From positions 1,142,861-1,206,860 of the forward strand of contig JAUHXU010000001.1 of the NCBI GenBank assembly GCA_030426805.1: 64,000 bases of DNA, given 5' to 3'. The notes beneath the pieces were generated by a model, which was not told the origin of the DNA, searched no databases, and worked only from the letters and a program-made list of their open reading frames with translations. Of the stretch, positions 56,201 through 64,000 are shown in pieces. This stretch comes from a bacterium (GTDB lineage: Bacteria; Planctomycetota; JAFGQW01). The translations under genes and the position numbers were made by a program. Position 1 is the stretch's first letter. Every line of letters starts with the position of its first letter.

Positions 56201-58832
56201 GGGCACGGCGAAACGCGCGCACGAGTTCCGACACGGCTTCCGGATCGGCGGCCGCGGCGATCGTCCGATCGACGTGCGCGCGTTCGGCGTCGCTCAGCGC
56301 GTGATCCTGCGCGGCGGCTTCGGTGCCGAGCGCGGCGACACACGCGAACGCGAGCACGATGCCGGCGCGACCCGACCACCGGCGCACGCCGACGAGGCCG
56401 AGCAGCAGCGGCAGCGCGAGCCACAGGAAGACCGGCCAGCGTTCGCGCGGGTCGGTGCGCTCGCGTGGGCGCGGCGTGCTCGACCCGTCGTCGCTTCGCC
56501 CGCCGGTCACGGCGGCGATGCGCTCCAGGCGCGTCGCATCCGGCTCGCCACGACTCCATTCCGCCGCCGCGCCGGCGACGACCGCGCCCCGCGCGCAGAC
56601 CTCGCCGCCGTCGTGAACGACGATCGCATGGCGGCCGGGACTCGGGCGAAAGCGGACCGCGACCGCGGCGTCGAAGCCGCTGCCGCCGCACGGCGAGACG
56701 ACTTGCGTATCCCCGTCCACGGTGACCGCGAGCGGATCGCGCGCCGTGCCGTCGACGTCGTCGCGCCACGCGAACACGTCGACCGCGCCGCGCACCGACC
56801 ACGCGCGGAGCGACACGCGACCGCTTCGTCGCACGCGCGCCCCCTCCCGCACGAACGCCGCGAGCGCGCGCGCATAGCCGCTCCAGCCGGCGAGGCGCTT
56901 CGTCCACGGCCCGGCGAGTTCGGTCGACCACACCGCGACGCGACCGCCGCCGTGACGCCACGCGGTCAGCAGCGGCTCGCGCCCGGCGGTCTCGATGAGC
57001 ACGTCGGCGGTCGGTCGCGGCTCGACCTCGACGCGCCCGACGATCGGGGGCGCCCCGTCGAGCGCTCCGGAATCGACGAGGAACGAATCGCCGACCGCGC
57101 GCACGGTGGCCGTCGCTTCGACCGACGGTTCGAGCAACGAACTCTCCGGCTGCTTCACGATCACCTCCGGCAGGTTGAAGCGATCCGGCGCGTGGTAGTA
57201 CCGTCCGCGCCCCCACTGTGCGAGACTGACGAGGAAGTCGGAGTGCGAGCCCGGTCCGACGAGAACCGTCGACAACGTCATGCCGGCCGCGGCCATCTTG
57301 CGCACGAGCGGCTCGAACGCCCCCTGCTCGACGCCGCCGTCGGTCAACACCAACAGATGGCGCGTGCGTGTGCGCGCGTTGAGCAGCCCGTAGTAGGCCT
57401 CGTCGATCGCCGGCAGGATCACGGTGCCGCCGCCGGCGTTCAGTCGATTGAGCGCGCGCATGATGTCGACGGAATTCGCGGCCGGCTGGATCGGCGCGGC
57501 CCACCGCTTCGCGCCGTGGAACTCGACGATGCCCGCCTTGTCGTGGGGCTTGAGCCGCTTCAGCGCGAGCCGCGCGACCTCCTTCGCGAGGTCGATCCGC
57601 GTGCCGCCCATCGATCCCGACGTGTCGATGATGATCACGAGCGTCGCGCTCGGATCCCGTCGCTCTTCCTTTTGCGGAAACCGCACCGGCAGGAAGCGCT
57701 CGAAGTCGGAGCCGCGGTAGCCGCCCACGCCGAGGCTGCGCTTGCCGCCGGTAACGAGCACGCCGAGGCCGCGTGCGGCCGCGTCGGCGAGCGCTCGAAT
57801 CGCACCCGGCTGGAACGCGGCGGCCGGCACGTCGCAGACGATCGCGAAGTCGGTGTCGTCGAAACGCTCGTCGGCACCGACGTCGGTCGCCGCACGTCGC
57901 GTGACGGCCGCCGACGGCCCGAGCAGCGCGCGCACCGCGTCGAGCCGCGACGGCGAACCGGCATCCTCGATCAGCGTGACCGCGAGCGGCGCGCCGCCGA
58001 ACACCGCGAGCGCCTGACTCGCAAGGACGCCCCCATCGCTCGACTCGATCGCGACCGACAGTTCGTTCTCGCCGGCCAGAACCTCGTGCACGACCTGTCC
58101 GCGGGCGACCCCGTCGACCGGCGTGAGCGCGACGATCCGATCGGACCGGCCGGCGCAGCCGACGCGGGCGCGAAGCGGTGCGGTGCCGGCCGCCTCGACG
58201 ACGATCGGGATCACGACCGACGTCCCGACCGGCGCCTGTGCCGGCACCGTCGGTGTGACGAGCACGGGTGTCGGTGCGCGCCCGCCGTGCGGATGGACGT
58301 CGACGCGGACGTCACCGGTCGCGAGTCGTGCGGCCGCGGCGAGCGCGTCGCCGTCGGTCTCGCGGCCGTCGGCGACGAAGGACACGACGTCACCGGGCGC
58401 CGCGAGTGCCCCGGCGAGGTCGAGCGCCGCTTCGGCGTGCGACGCATCGCGCCGCCCCACGTGCGAGAGTGCGCCGGTGACGTCGAAGCGTCCGTCGCGG
58501 CGGACGACCTCGGTCGCGCGCTCCGCAAACGCGACGACGCGGACGTTCGGCTCGGCCGCCCACGCGTCGAGCCGTGACGCGACAGCCGTCGCGTCGCCCG
58601 CGCTCGCCGACACGTCGAGCACGACGACCCGTCCGCCACCGCTGCCGCCGGCATCCCACACGGGGCGCGCGAGCGCGAAGACGAGCGCCGCGAAGAGCGC
58701 GAGCCGCAGCCCGAGCACCGGCCACGCGGTCGCCGCATCGGCCCGGTCGCGACGCGCGCGGCGATGCGTGACGACGAGCCACACCGCGGCGATCGCGAGG
58801 AGCCAGAACATCTCGGGACGTGCGAAGCTCAC
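50298..58832 (-). CDS. Giant vWA-TPR fusion (2,844 residues), BatB-like N-terminus
   Basis: One uninterrupted frame. Residues 5-50 hold two membrane helices, as in BatA/BatB proteins. A GATase1-like domain (VCDVPAAAFQPGAIRALADA...) precedes an intact vWA domain near 390-560, with MIDAS DTSGSMGG and LVLTDGG. More beta domain follows, then a membrane helix near 800 and a signal-like segment near 825-845 (LAFACVAALGTEAAAQ). Beyond that, about 2,000 residues are TPR helix pairs (EAIEAYTRVVATHPDRIEDF; ARRDYRQAFDAM). The GTG has GGAGG and overlaps the BatA-like gene's stop. It looks like a fusion of a BatB-like protein and a secreted TPR scaffold. Confidence 0.85.
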   Translation of the reverse strand: MSFARPEMFWLLAIAAVWLVVTHRRARRDRADAATAWPVLGLRLALFAALVFALARPVWDAGGSGGGRVVVLDVSASAGDATAVASRLDAWAAEPNVRVVAFAERATEVVRRDGRFDVTGALSHVGRRDASHAEAALDLAGALAAPGDVVSFVADGRETDGDALAAAARLATGDVRVDVHPHGGRAPTPVLVTPTVPAQAPVGTSVVIPIVVEAAGTAPLRARVGCAGRSDRIVALTPVDGVARGQVVHEVLAGENELSVAIESSDGGVLASQALAVFGGAPLAVTLIEDAGSPSRLDAVRALLGPSAAVTRRAATDVGADERFDDTDFAIVCDVPAAAFQPGAIRALADAAARGLGVLVTGGKRSLGVGGYRGSDFERFLPVRFPQKEERRDPSATLVIIIDTSGSMGGTRIDLAKEVARLALKRLKPHDKAGIVEFHGAKRWAAPIQPAANSVDIMRALNRLNAGGGTVILPAIDEAYYGLLNARTRTRHLLVLTDGGVEQGAFEPLVRKMAAAGMTLSTVLVGPGSHSDFLVSLAQWGRGRYYHAPDRFNLPEVIVKQPESSLLEPSVEATATVRAVGDSFLVDSGALDGAPPIVGRVEVEPRPTADVLIETAGREPLLTAWRHGGGRVAVWSTELAGPWTKRLAGWSGYARALAAFVREGARVRRSGRVSLRAWSVRGAVDVFAWRDDVDGTARDPLAVTVDGDTQVVSPCGGSGFDAAVAVRFRPSPGRHAIVVHDGGEVCARGAVVAGAAAEWSRGEPDATRLERIAAVTGGRSDDGSSTPRPRERTDPRERWPVFLWLALPLLLGLVGVRRWSGRAGIVLAFACVAALGTEAAAQDHALSDAERAHVDRTIAAAADPEAVSELVRAFRRAHGRLDELIAHLATVAEARPAAGRLLARVASIDGRPERAAGVLGRLETAETLDVGGLAEYSRVLERLGRSADAFGVLERAIASVNDPATGIALRVRRASLLLERDESAPRAVADLRALIRAVPAQPDLHFYLAFIAALHGQPALLFELEPRREPAKAVFRERLITGHYRLAAKDAAGAQRDFEAALRAAPLVRDRRFAQERLIAAHRVQGTLDALADAWLAEADRPPERLDALVALLRELRRPDEALALLLGRGDADAGRGRTGRRMQREVIALALECGKPDAVEAIYRRLIERDPQRVEWRSGLALLHFLRGDRERGAAVFRDAHAALAGDGKGLLALATEADGLSLPDQARAAAEAAIALGDAAALNGGLFLVDLDARGGDRPAAMKRLRALEAAHTEDSPALLKIADAFERHRDIPSAIRILARVVERSATEDTLMRLAWLRQSAGETNEAAKLWRSLWETTKLPARTRQAEDRMLELASRHGRLADLAVDLEEALEQGRGSARELQLLVKLYARAHDAVSAVEVLETYGSKLGKGQVDTLQNMAHVYQHCDDYRRYEETLDRLQTIDPDNAIDYQQQIVIGALERRRGRQAKRGLDRLRSMAPGDVNAEEFAAGVLAMVGLPEEAIEAYTRVVATHPDRIEDFLLLANAMRDVGRAAQAQHLFLDLMESAAKDDLFTIAVDGLLNLRAPAPILRVARRRVIERIAARPSKAFLYQLAADLAEELRARDEQVDVLTLMVVVSGERRSSVLRELMDLEGSRRHFDEMIDHGRSLLALGEEMPPQVFLDLGRALIRVGDLATAERVFARTRIAGDYIAVQQQIAGYYEEAGHAASAARILRQALLARPDDVALLARVGALAEIGGDRAQARRDYRQAFDAMIERSAGHTGTKKAVRGRNRNRQQDDFKDHGDPVTAGLVASTEDPTAFVADLERRTLAELERLKGAEAKDGFSKKLADYPRLSRLLDFARAAALYHGAIDVADRLDQAVVGAHFKDDRAARSGLFRARIGLGYGRAAAALAARYGDTTNALLTRAAALETTEPPKDIAAAARRIADLVAVGFAEPAAAALAAIDPASITKASSARSLAASAFALGDADRVGAIASRWVTLAMTGKRVDREVSAALTIGWGAWTDEARTARIAEIAAKAKDAPSDTVRDALEGVLARVDAARGIERETTEEQWTRWLDPKPRSLSGSVRTILRAPVSFRPAMLQKQIDRLGGKLRPYDVLGAAATFAEAVDEPLAATLANGLRAATPRPGMRPESYLFNVTRLLETGASPTFKKAALDFVRTLLPDDENLRLLDAWLAFEANDDAATADALVAAMSRLLAGKQLSYHANRLLTKLVNDRRPAIVALLDRAFDGASERGIAWHFARAIVERARGDLVAEYRVLDALRKKSPGNYSALSALATNFSQRGRIADAASCLADAMKNLPTDNTYLYRRVAEFYRTAWRPEEALANARRVKGRYASADVLALSLLDSLDRVDDCRKAFVAATVGLRSRFVYGDGWPPPLGRGGLSAKGAGAAGAMRGIVIGIASTGTAPWTEGIADREWAAPSIERLWRAQGAAGRPGPTATAVAVARLAADGTSTWSARIREVLAAGRLANPDFATAVRLLERGALEAADRDALLRELRYQAIAGGTRGEAARLLPAALEAIGDRRAREVIARSRLASGVVAQRFSRGSAREALEQLEAADADLPAVVRAIDGLRLGLGATASDPTPIVALFERVRIHGTPEQTDAFAAWLSRVLDTVASYYRQTPGGLAAQMHLAIHAMQRGDTAAYRRRLDTLGEGLTGSVLRDALTSLADAPDVDRLVASLDDALAARLAPTPLAAARAACAGALVDSGHRDAARALLARALPDLGEAAQPALVAADVARALGDETTAHRIERGLLERDALNVLRIEDTLTAVEKSDGVDVADRLALGAAQITDHPAVLARAIAAARRGDDGATAARLTKRLDRIRPPAR

Positions 58833-60421
58833 GGAATCCTCCGACGCAGGTGCAGTGCGGCGTCCACCGCGGCGATTGCGAGCGCGATCAGCGCGAGCCA
58901 CTCCCACGGGCGAAATCCGCCGCCCGACGGCGACGGTGCGGCGCTGTCCTCGCCCACCGCCGCGGAGAGCGGGGCGCCGACGAACGCGATACGCGCATCG
59001 CCGGCCGCATCGGCGACGGCGATCGGACGCGGCACCGCACGGCCGGCGGTGTCGATCGCGCACACGGTCGCCGTGTCGTCGGCCACACGCGCGACGACGG
59101 CGCCGTCGACGACACCCGCGGCGTCGTGCAACGTGCGCGCGAGCCAGCCGGCCACGGCGGCCCGGCGCAACACGCGCGCGCCGTCATCCGCGAAGAGATC
59201 GGACGCGAGCGTCAGCGTCGGCGGCGTCGAGGTCCGGTCGATCCGCGCGAGCACCGCATCCCCGCCGGTCAGGCACGCATCGCCGGCGCCGGTGTCGAGC
59301 GACGCGACCGCGTGCTCGAGCCGCGGCAGTCGGTGCGTCGCTGCGGCATCGGCCAGCGGGCGCGCCGCCACGTGCAGCCGGACGCCGGCGTCGACCGTCG
59401 GGCCGCCGGTGGCTGCCCGGACGACGAGGGCCGCGGGCGTTCCGTCCGTCGCCGCGACCAACCGCGGGTCGGCATCGACGAGCCACCGCACGGCGGCGAG
59501 CGAGGCATCGACTCGCACCGCACGCGGCCGATGATCGGGAAGGTGGTAGCGCGCGACGTCGTCGTGCGGCGTCGCATCGGCGGGCTCGAGCGCGACCGTG
59601 ACGGCGCGACCGTCCGCGGGGACACCGGGGACGGTCAGCCACGCGCCGCCCGCCGCGGCGCACGCCGGCACGTCGACCGAGACCGCATCGCCCGCGTCCG
59701 GGCGGATCACGAGTCGACGCGCCTCGTCGGCGGCGCTCGCGTCGACGCGCACGCGGAGCGCATCGGCGAACTCGACCGCACCGATCGCGCGCGCGCCGCG
59801 GTCCGTGCGCATCGCGACCCAGGCGACGCCTTCGCGGTCCACCGGCGGACCGGACACCGCGAACACCGTCACGTCGGCCCGGCTGCGGCCGTTCGCGAGC
59901 GACCGAGCGACGTCGACCGATCGCGCGACCGACGCGCCGGACGCGGTGAGCGCATCGAGCCGCTCGCGCACGGCCGGGCGCGGCACGTCGAAGTCCGCGA
60001 CGACGCGCGACGACGCGACGAGCGCGACGCGATCGCCGAGGGGCACGTCGTCGAGCCACGTGCGCGCGGCATCGCGCAACGCGTCGAGCGCCGGTGCCCC
60101 GTCGCGGGTCGCACGTGCGGCGTCCGACGTGTCGACGACGAGGACGCGGTGCCGACGCCGGCCGTCGCCCGACGTCGGATCGGCGAGCGCGAGCACGATC
60201 GCGGCGGCGAGCGCGACGAGCATCGCCCACGTGCGCGGGTGGCGAAAGCGCGCGAAGAGGTGGCGCGCAGTGCTCTCCTCGATCGCGCGGCGCCAGAACA
60301 GCAGCGTCGGCACGCGCTGGACGGCCGGCCGCACGCGCAGGTGGTGCAGCGCGTAGAGTGCCGCCGCCATCGCGGCGAGCACGCCGACGACCGCCCACGG
60401 ACCGATGCCGAGGAACGTCAT
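58829..60421 (-). CDS. BatA-like membrane protein with degenerate vWA domain
   Basis: The 530-residue protein begins with the BatA N-terminal unit: helix at 6-25, WRRAIEESTARHLFARFRHPRTW, and helix at 65-80. A vWA-like domain follows, VLVVDTSDAARATRDG, but the MIDAS Asp-x-Ser-x-Ser is DTSDA, so the second Ser is lost and metal binding is doubtful. A C-terminal helix (about 507-523) anchors the end. Coupled by ATGA and GTGA overlaps to the DUF58 and giant genes. Role unproven; in other species Bat proteins affect aeration and envelope stress. Confidence 0.8.
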   Translation of the reverse strand: MTFLGIGPWAVVGVLAAMAAALYALHHLRVRPAVQRVPTLLFWRRAIEESTARHLFARFRHPRTWAMLVALAAAIVLALADPTSGDGRRRHRVLVVDTSDAARATRDGAPALDALRDAARTWLDDVPLGDRVALVASSRVVADFDVPRPAVRERLDALTASGASVARSVDVARSLANGRSRADVTVFAVSGPPVDREGVAWVAMRTDRGARAIGAVEFADALRVRVDASAADEARRLVIRPDAGDAVSVDVPACAAAGGAWLTVPGVPADGRAVTVALEPADATPHDDVARYHLPDHRPRAVRVDASLAAVRWLVDADPRLVAATDGTPAALVVRAATGGPTVDAGVRLHVAARPLADAAATHRLPRLEHAVASLDTGAGDACLTGGDAVLARIDRTSTPPTLTLASDLFADDGARVLRRAAVAGWLARTLHDAAGVVDGAVVARVADDTATVCAIDTAGRAVPRPIAVADAAGDARIAFVGAPLSAAVGEDSAAPSPSGGGFRPWEWLALIALAIAAVDAALHLRRRIP

Positions 60422-61292
60422 ACCCGCAACACTCCGTCGGGAAAGAGCCCGGCGAACTGCGGCAGCACCGGTCGATCGATGTCCACCTCGAGCAGCGTCG
60501 CACCGCGGCGAGCGGCGATCTGCTCGATCCCCTGCTCGAACTCCGCGACGGCGGCGCGATACCGCGTGAGCACGCGATCGGTCACCGTCACGTCCACGGT
60601 CGACCCGGTCTCGCAGTCCTCGAGGCGAAGCTCGCCGTCGATCGTCGGGTCGCGGTCGCTCGCGGCGACGAGCCGCACGAGCGCGACCCGGTGGCGCAAC
60701 CCGCGGACCGCCTGCCACACCGCGTCGAGCCCCGCGTCGTCGAAGAAGTCCGACACGACGACGACGAGGCCGTGGCGCTGCGGCAACCGAGCGAACTTCC
60801 CGAGCGACGTGCGGATGTCGGTGCGCCCCGCCGGTTCGAGCGCCTCGAGGAACCCGAGCACGCGGTGCAGTCCGCGCTTGCCCTCGACCGTGCCCGAACT
60901 CGCGCCGAGGTCGGCGCCGAACGGGTGGATCGACACCGCGTCGAGCTGGTTCAAGCTCACCGCGGCGAGCACCGCCGCGACCTGTCGCGCCGCGGTCGAC
61001 CGGCGCGCGTCGTCGAGCCACATCGAATCGCTCGTGTCGAGCAGCACGTAGCACGGCAGGTCGCGCACCTCGTCGAGCAGGCGCAGGAACAGGCGCTCGA
61101 ACCGGCGGTAGAGACGCCAGTCGACGAGCCGGACGTCGTCGCCCGGCGTGTAGGCGCGGTAGTCGCGGAACTCGATCCCGCTGCCCGGCTCGCGCGCATG
61201 GTGTTCGGCGTGGCGGCCGCCGCGCGGAACCCGTCGCGCCTCGATGCGCAACGACGTCAGCGCCCCGACGAAGTCCTCGGAGAACAGGTCGC

Positions 61293-61296
<4 letters not shown>
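60418..61296 (-). CDS. DUF58 / vWA-like protein
   Basis: The 292-residue cytosolic protein shows the DUF58 core motif GIEFRDYRAYTPGDDVRLVDW (about 40-60) and CYVLLDTSDSM with an intact DxSxS MIDAS (Asp87). It lies immediately after moxR, with ATGA overlaps on both sides, the standard gene order in MoxR operons. DUF58 proteins are thought to be the vWA partner or substrate adaptor for the MoxR ATPase. Confidence 0.92.
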
Positions 61297-62342
<1,046 letters not shown>

Positions 62343-62346
62343 CGGA

Positions 62347-63876
62347 TCAACTCCCTTCGTCGCCCGCGCCGCGTTCGCGACGCGCGCGCTCCACCTCGTG
62401 GTGGAAACGGCTCAAGAATGTCTGGATCGTGCGGCGCACCGACGGGTCGACGCGCACCGGTGCGACCGGCGGCTCCGGCCGCGTTCGCGGCGCCACGGCC
62501 GCCGCCGTGCGCGCCGCACCCGGCGACGCGACCGGTTCGACGCGCTCGTGCGTCACCTTCGTCGTGCCGGGGTTCAGCAACCCGCGCACGAAGTCCGGCA
62601 CCGGCACACCGAGCACGAGCGATGCGGTGCCACGCGACTTCTTCTGCGGACTGGGTCCGCCGCGGCCGTCGCCCCCTTCGCCCGGTCCGCCGATCGAGAG
62701 GTCGCGCGACGTCGCCGAACGGCGATCGCGAAGCTTCGGCTGCGTGCCGCTGCGCGCTTCCTCCTCTTCGATCTCCTCGTCGATGTCCTCTTCGGAGTCG
62801 TTCTCGGGGAGCGGTTCGGTGTCGCCGCGATCGCGCTGCGACCACGGGCTGTCGATCGGGCTCATCGTGCCGCCCCCGGAGCCGGCTTGGCCGACCGTCG
62901 CACCGGAGCGCTGCTGTTCGGGGCGCTTGCGCGGCAGCACCTTCGCATCGGCCGGGTCGCGCTTCGGCTTCTTCGGCGGCCGCGGCGGACGCTTCGGTTC
63001 GGGCTGGCCCTTGCCGGTATCGCCGGCGCTCGGGGTCCCCCGCGCCGACGACGCGCGACGCGCACGCCGGGCGCGACCGCTCTTGCCCTGCCCCATGCGG
63101 CCCGACGCCTTCTGCAGGTCGCCGCTCGACGACGGCGACGGCCGACGCACGCCACCGGTCCGCTCGGCGCGACGACTCAGCGGCGCCGCAGTCGGCTCGG
63201 GTCGGCGCGGCGCCGGACGTTGCGCCCGCGCACTCGCCGGCTCGGGCTCGTCGGCGCGCGGGGCGACCGGTGTCGCCGCGCCCGTCGCGACCCGCACCGG
63301 CGGGTTCGGTTCGGTCGCGCCGCTCGCGATCGGCAGATAGGTCGCGAGCACGAGCGCGAGTGCACCGACGTAGGCGCCGGCGTATTCCGCGATCGACGGC
63401 AGTCGACGGACCGGCGCTTCGGGTTCGAGGTCGCGCGCACGCTCGAGCGCGGCCGCACCGTCGGCGATCGCGGCGGCCTCGAACGCGCCGGCCGGACGCG
63501 CGGACAGATCGAGTGCGGCGGCGATGCGCCCGCGACTGCCGGCCGCGCGGTCGAGTCGCTCGGCCGCGTCGCGCACCGGGACGTCGCGCGCTCGTTCGTC
63601 GAGGATCGCCCGCACGAACGGCACCGCGGCGATCACGAGGACCAGGCCGAACACGACCCAACCGCCGAGCCACGGCTCGAGCCCGATCAGGCCGCACGCG
63701 ACGCGCCACACGAAGTAGGCGATTCCGAGAGTGAACAGCACGTGCAACCCGCGGGCGAGTCCGCGATCGATCGCCGCGACCATCCGCTGCTCGCAGTGGC
63801 GGTCGTGCGCACGACGCAATCCGTCGAGCAACGCGCGCCGCGCCTCGGCGACGTCGTACGGCGTGGAGTCGGCCAC
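62347..63876 (-). CDS. Membrane protein with long disordered, charged region
   Basis: The 509 residues have two helices near 47-85 (LFTLGIAYFVWRVACGLIGL; WVVFGLVLVIAAVPFVRAIL) and one near 165-185. The middle (190-420) is Pro-, Arg- and Glu-rich and surely disordered, with QPEPKRPPRPPKKPKRDP and EEDIDEEIEEEEA. The C-terminus is helical (IQTFLSRFHHEVERARRERG). I do not recognise a family, though some MoxR operons hold such DUF4175-like membrane proteins. The GTG start lies one base after the stop of the next upstream gene. It lies four bases upstream of moxR. Confidence 0.6.
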   Translation of the reverse strand: MADSTPYDVAEARRALLDGLRRAHDRHCEQRMVAAIDRGLARGLHVLFTLGIAYFVWRVACGLIGLEPWLGGWVVFGLVLVIAAVPFVRAILDERARDVPVRDAAERLDRAAGSRGRIAAALDLSARPAGAFEAAAIADGAAALERARDLEPEAPVRRLPSIAEYAGAYVGALALVLATYLPIASGATEPNPPVRVATGAATPVAPRADEPEPASARAQRPAPRRPEPTAAPLSRRAERTGGVRRPSPSSSGDLQKASGRMGQGKSGRARRARRASSARGTPSAGDTGKGQPEPKRPPRPPKKPKRDPADAKVLPRKRPEQQRSGATVGQAGSGGGTMSPIDSPWSQRDRGDTEPLPENDSEEDIDEEIEEEEARSGTQPKLRDRRSATSRDLSIGGPGEGGDGRGGPSPQKKSRGTASLVLGVPVPDFVRGLLNPGTTKVTHERVEPVASPGAARTAAAVAPRTRPEPPVAPVRVDPSVRRTIQTFLSRFHHEVERARRERGAGDEGS

Positions 63877-63877
63877 G

Positions 63878-64000
63878 CTACTCGTCCTCTCGCGGCGCGC
63901 ACTCCCAGCGCGCGGCCTGCACGACCCGACCCGACGCGTCCTCGAGGAACGCGATCACCGCGAGTTGGCGTTCGGCGACCCGATCGGGGCGCATCGCAAA
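63878..64000 (-). CDS. C-terminal end of an unidentified protein (cut by window edge)
   Basis: The last 40 residues are visible: RVAERQLAVIAFLEDASGRV, then VQAARWECAPREDE and a stop. This is too short to assign. It precedes the disordered membrane protein by one base, so it likely belongs to the same operon. The gene continues beyond the window. Confidence 0.55.
   Translation of the reverse strand, partial: FAMRPDRVAERQLAVIAFLEDASGRVVQAARWECAPREDE

Noticed and set aside
53223..58577. A 1,784-codon open frame on the plus strand opposite the giant vWA-TPR gene
   Set aside because: Its product is mostly Arg, Ala and Asp without domains, the pattern given by antisense frames in GC-rich genes. 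The minus strand has intact motifs.

Overview
This 64 kb window comes from a very GC-rich bacterial chromosome. Several features together suggest a member of the Planctomycetota or a close relative: three secreted formylglycine sulfatases, ECF sigma factors each paired with a membrane partner, many exported proteins of unknown function (beta-propeller, beta-helix and carboxypeptidase-regulatory-like modules), giant TPR proteins, and a MoxR/DUF58/BatA-type locus. The lineage is an inference from gene content; there is no rRNA or other marker gene here. I found no tRNA or rRNA gene, CRISPR array, insertion sequence or prophage.

Layout. 1-4.4 kb: two ECF sigma factor units, the first cut by the window edge, flanking a secreted propeller-like protein. 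4.5-10.8 kb: pilT, a methyltransferase, a TMTC-like membrane glycosyltransferase with TPRs, and a nucleotidyltransferase-like protein translationally coupled to a GT4 glycosyltransferase. 10.8-18.9 kb: housekeeping genes (hrpB, trmO) and small or exported proteins (TPR, DUF695, thioredoxin-like, DUF4286, tandem aspartyl protease). 18.9-23.3 kb: a complete RNA-repair locus, rtcR divergent from rtcA-rtcB, with a good sigma-54 promoter before rtcA and a striking nested hairpin after rtcB, next to a decayed gene end. 23.5-42.4 kb: three sulfatases interspersed with exported proteins, hisN, glgP, nnrD, a membrane-anchored unknown with its own consensus promoter, and a beta-helix protein. 42.5-45.8 kb: a coupled operon of AI-2E-type permease, gamma-glutamyltransferase and methyltransferase. 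45.9-50.2 kb: DinB-like protein, a degenerate secreted archaemetzincin homologue, and a methyltransferase coupled to a membrane glycosyltransferase. 50.3-64 kb: a minus-strand operon of MoxR ATPase, DUF58 protein, BatA-like protein and a 2,844-residue vWA-TPR fusion, joined by 4-base start/stop overlaps.

Genes that plausibly work together. RtcR should sense an RNA-damage signal and drive rtcAB through sigma-54. The MoxR block resembles chaperone/envelope systems in which the ATPase acts on vWA proteins. The sulfatases, the glycoside-hydrolase-like protein, the phosphorylase and the sugar transferases point to polysaccharide use and envelope glycan assembly. Several genes (hrpB, trmO, the ACP-phosphodiesterase-like gene, nnrD, the AI-2E permease, the DinB-like gene) have a -10-like hexamer 6-9 bases before the start codon and no Shine-Dalgarno, so leaderless mRNAs look common. 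Most other starts have GGAGG-type sites, and I used these to choose starts.
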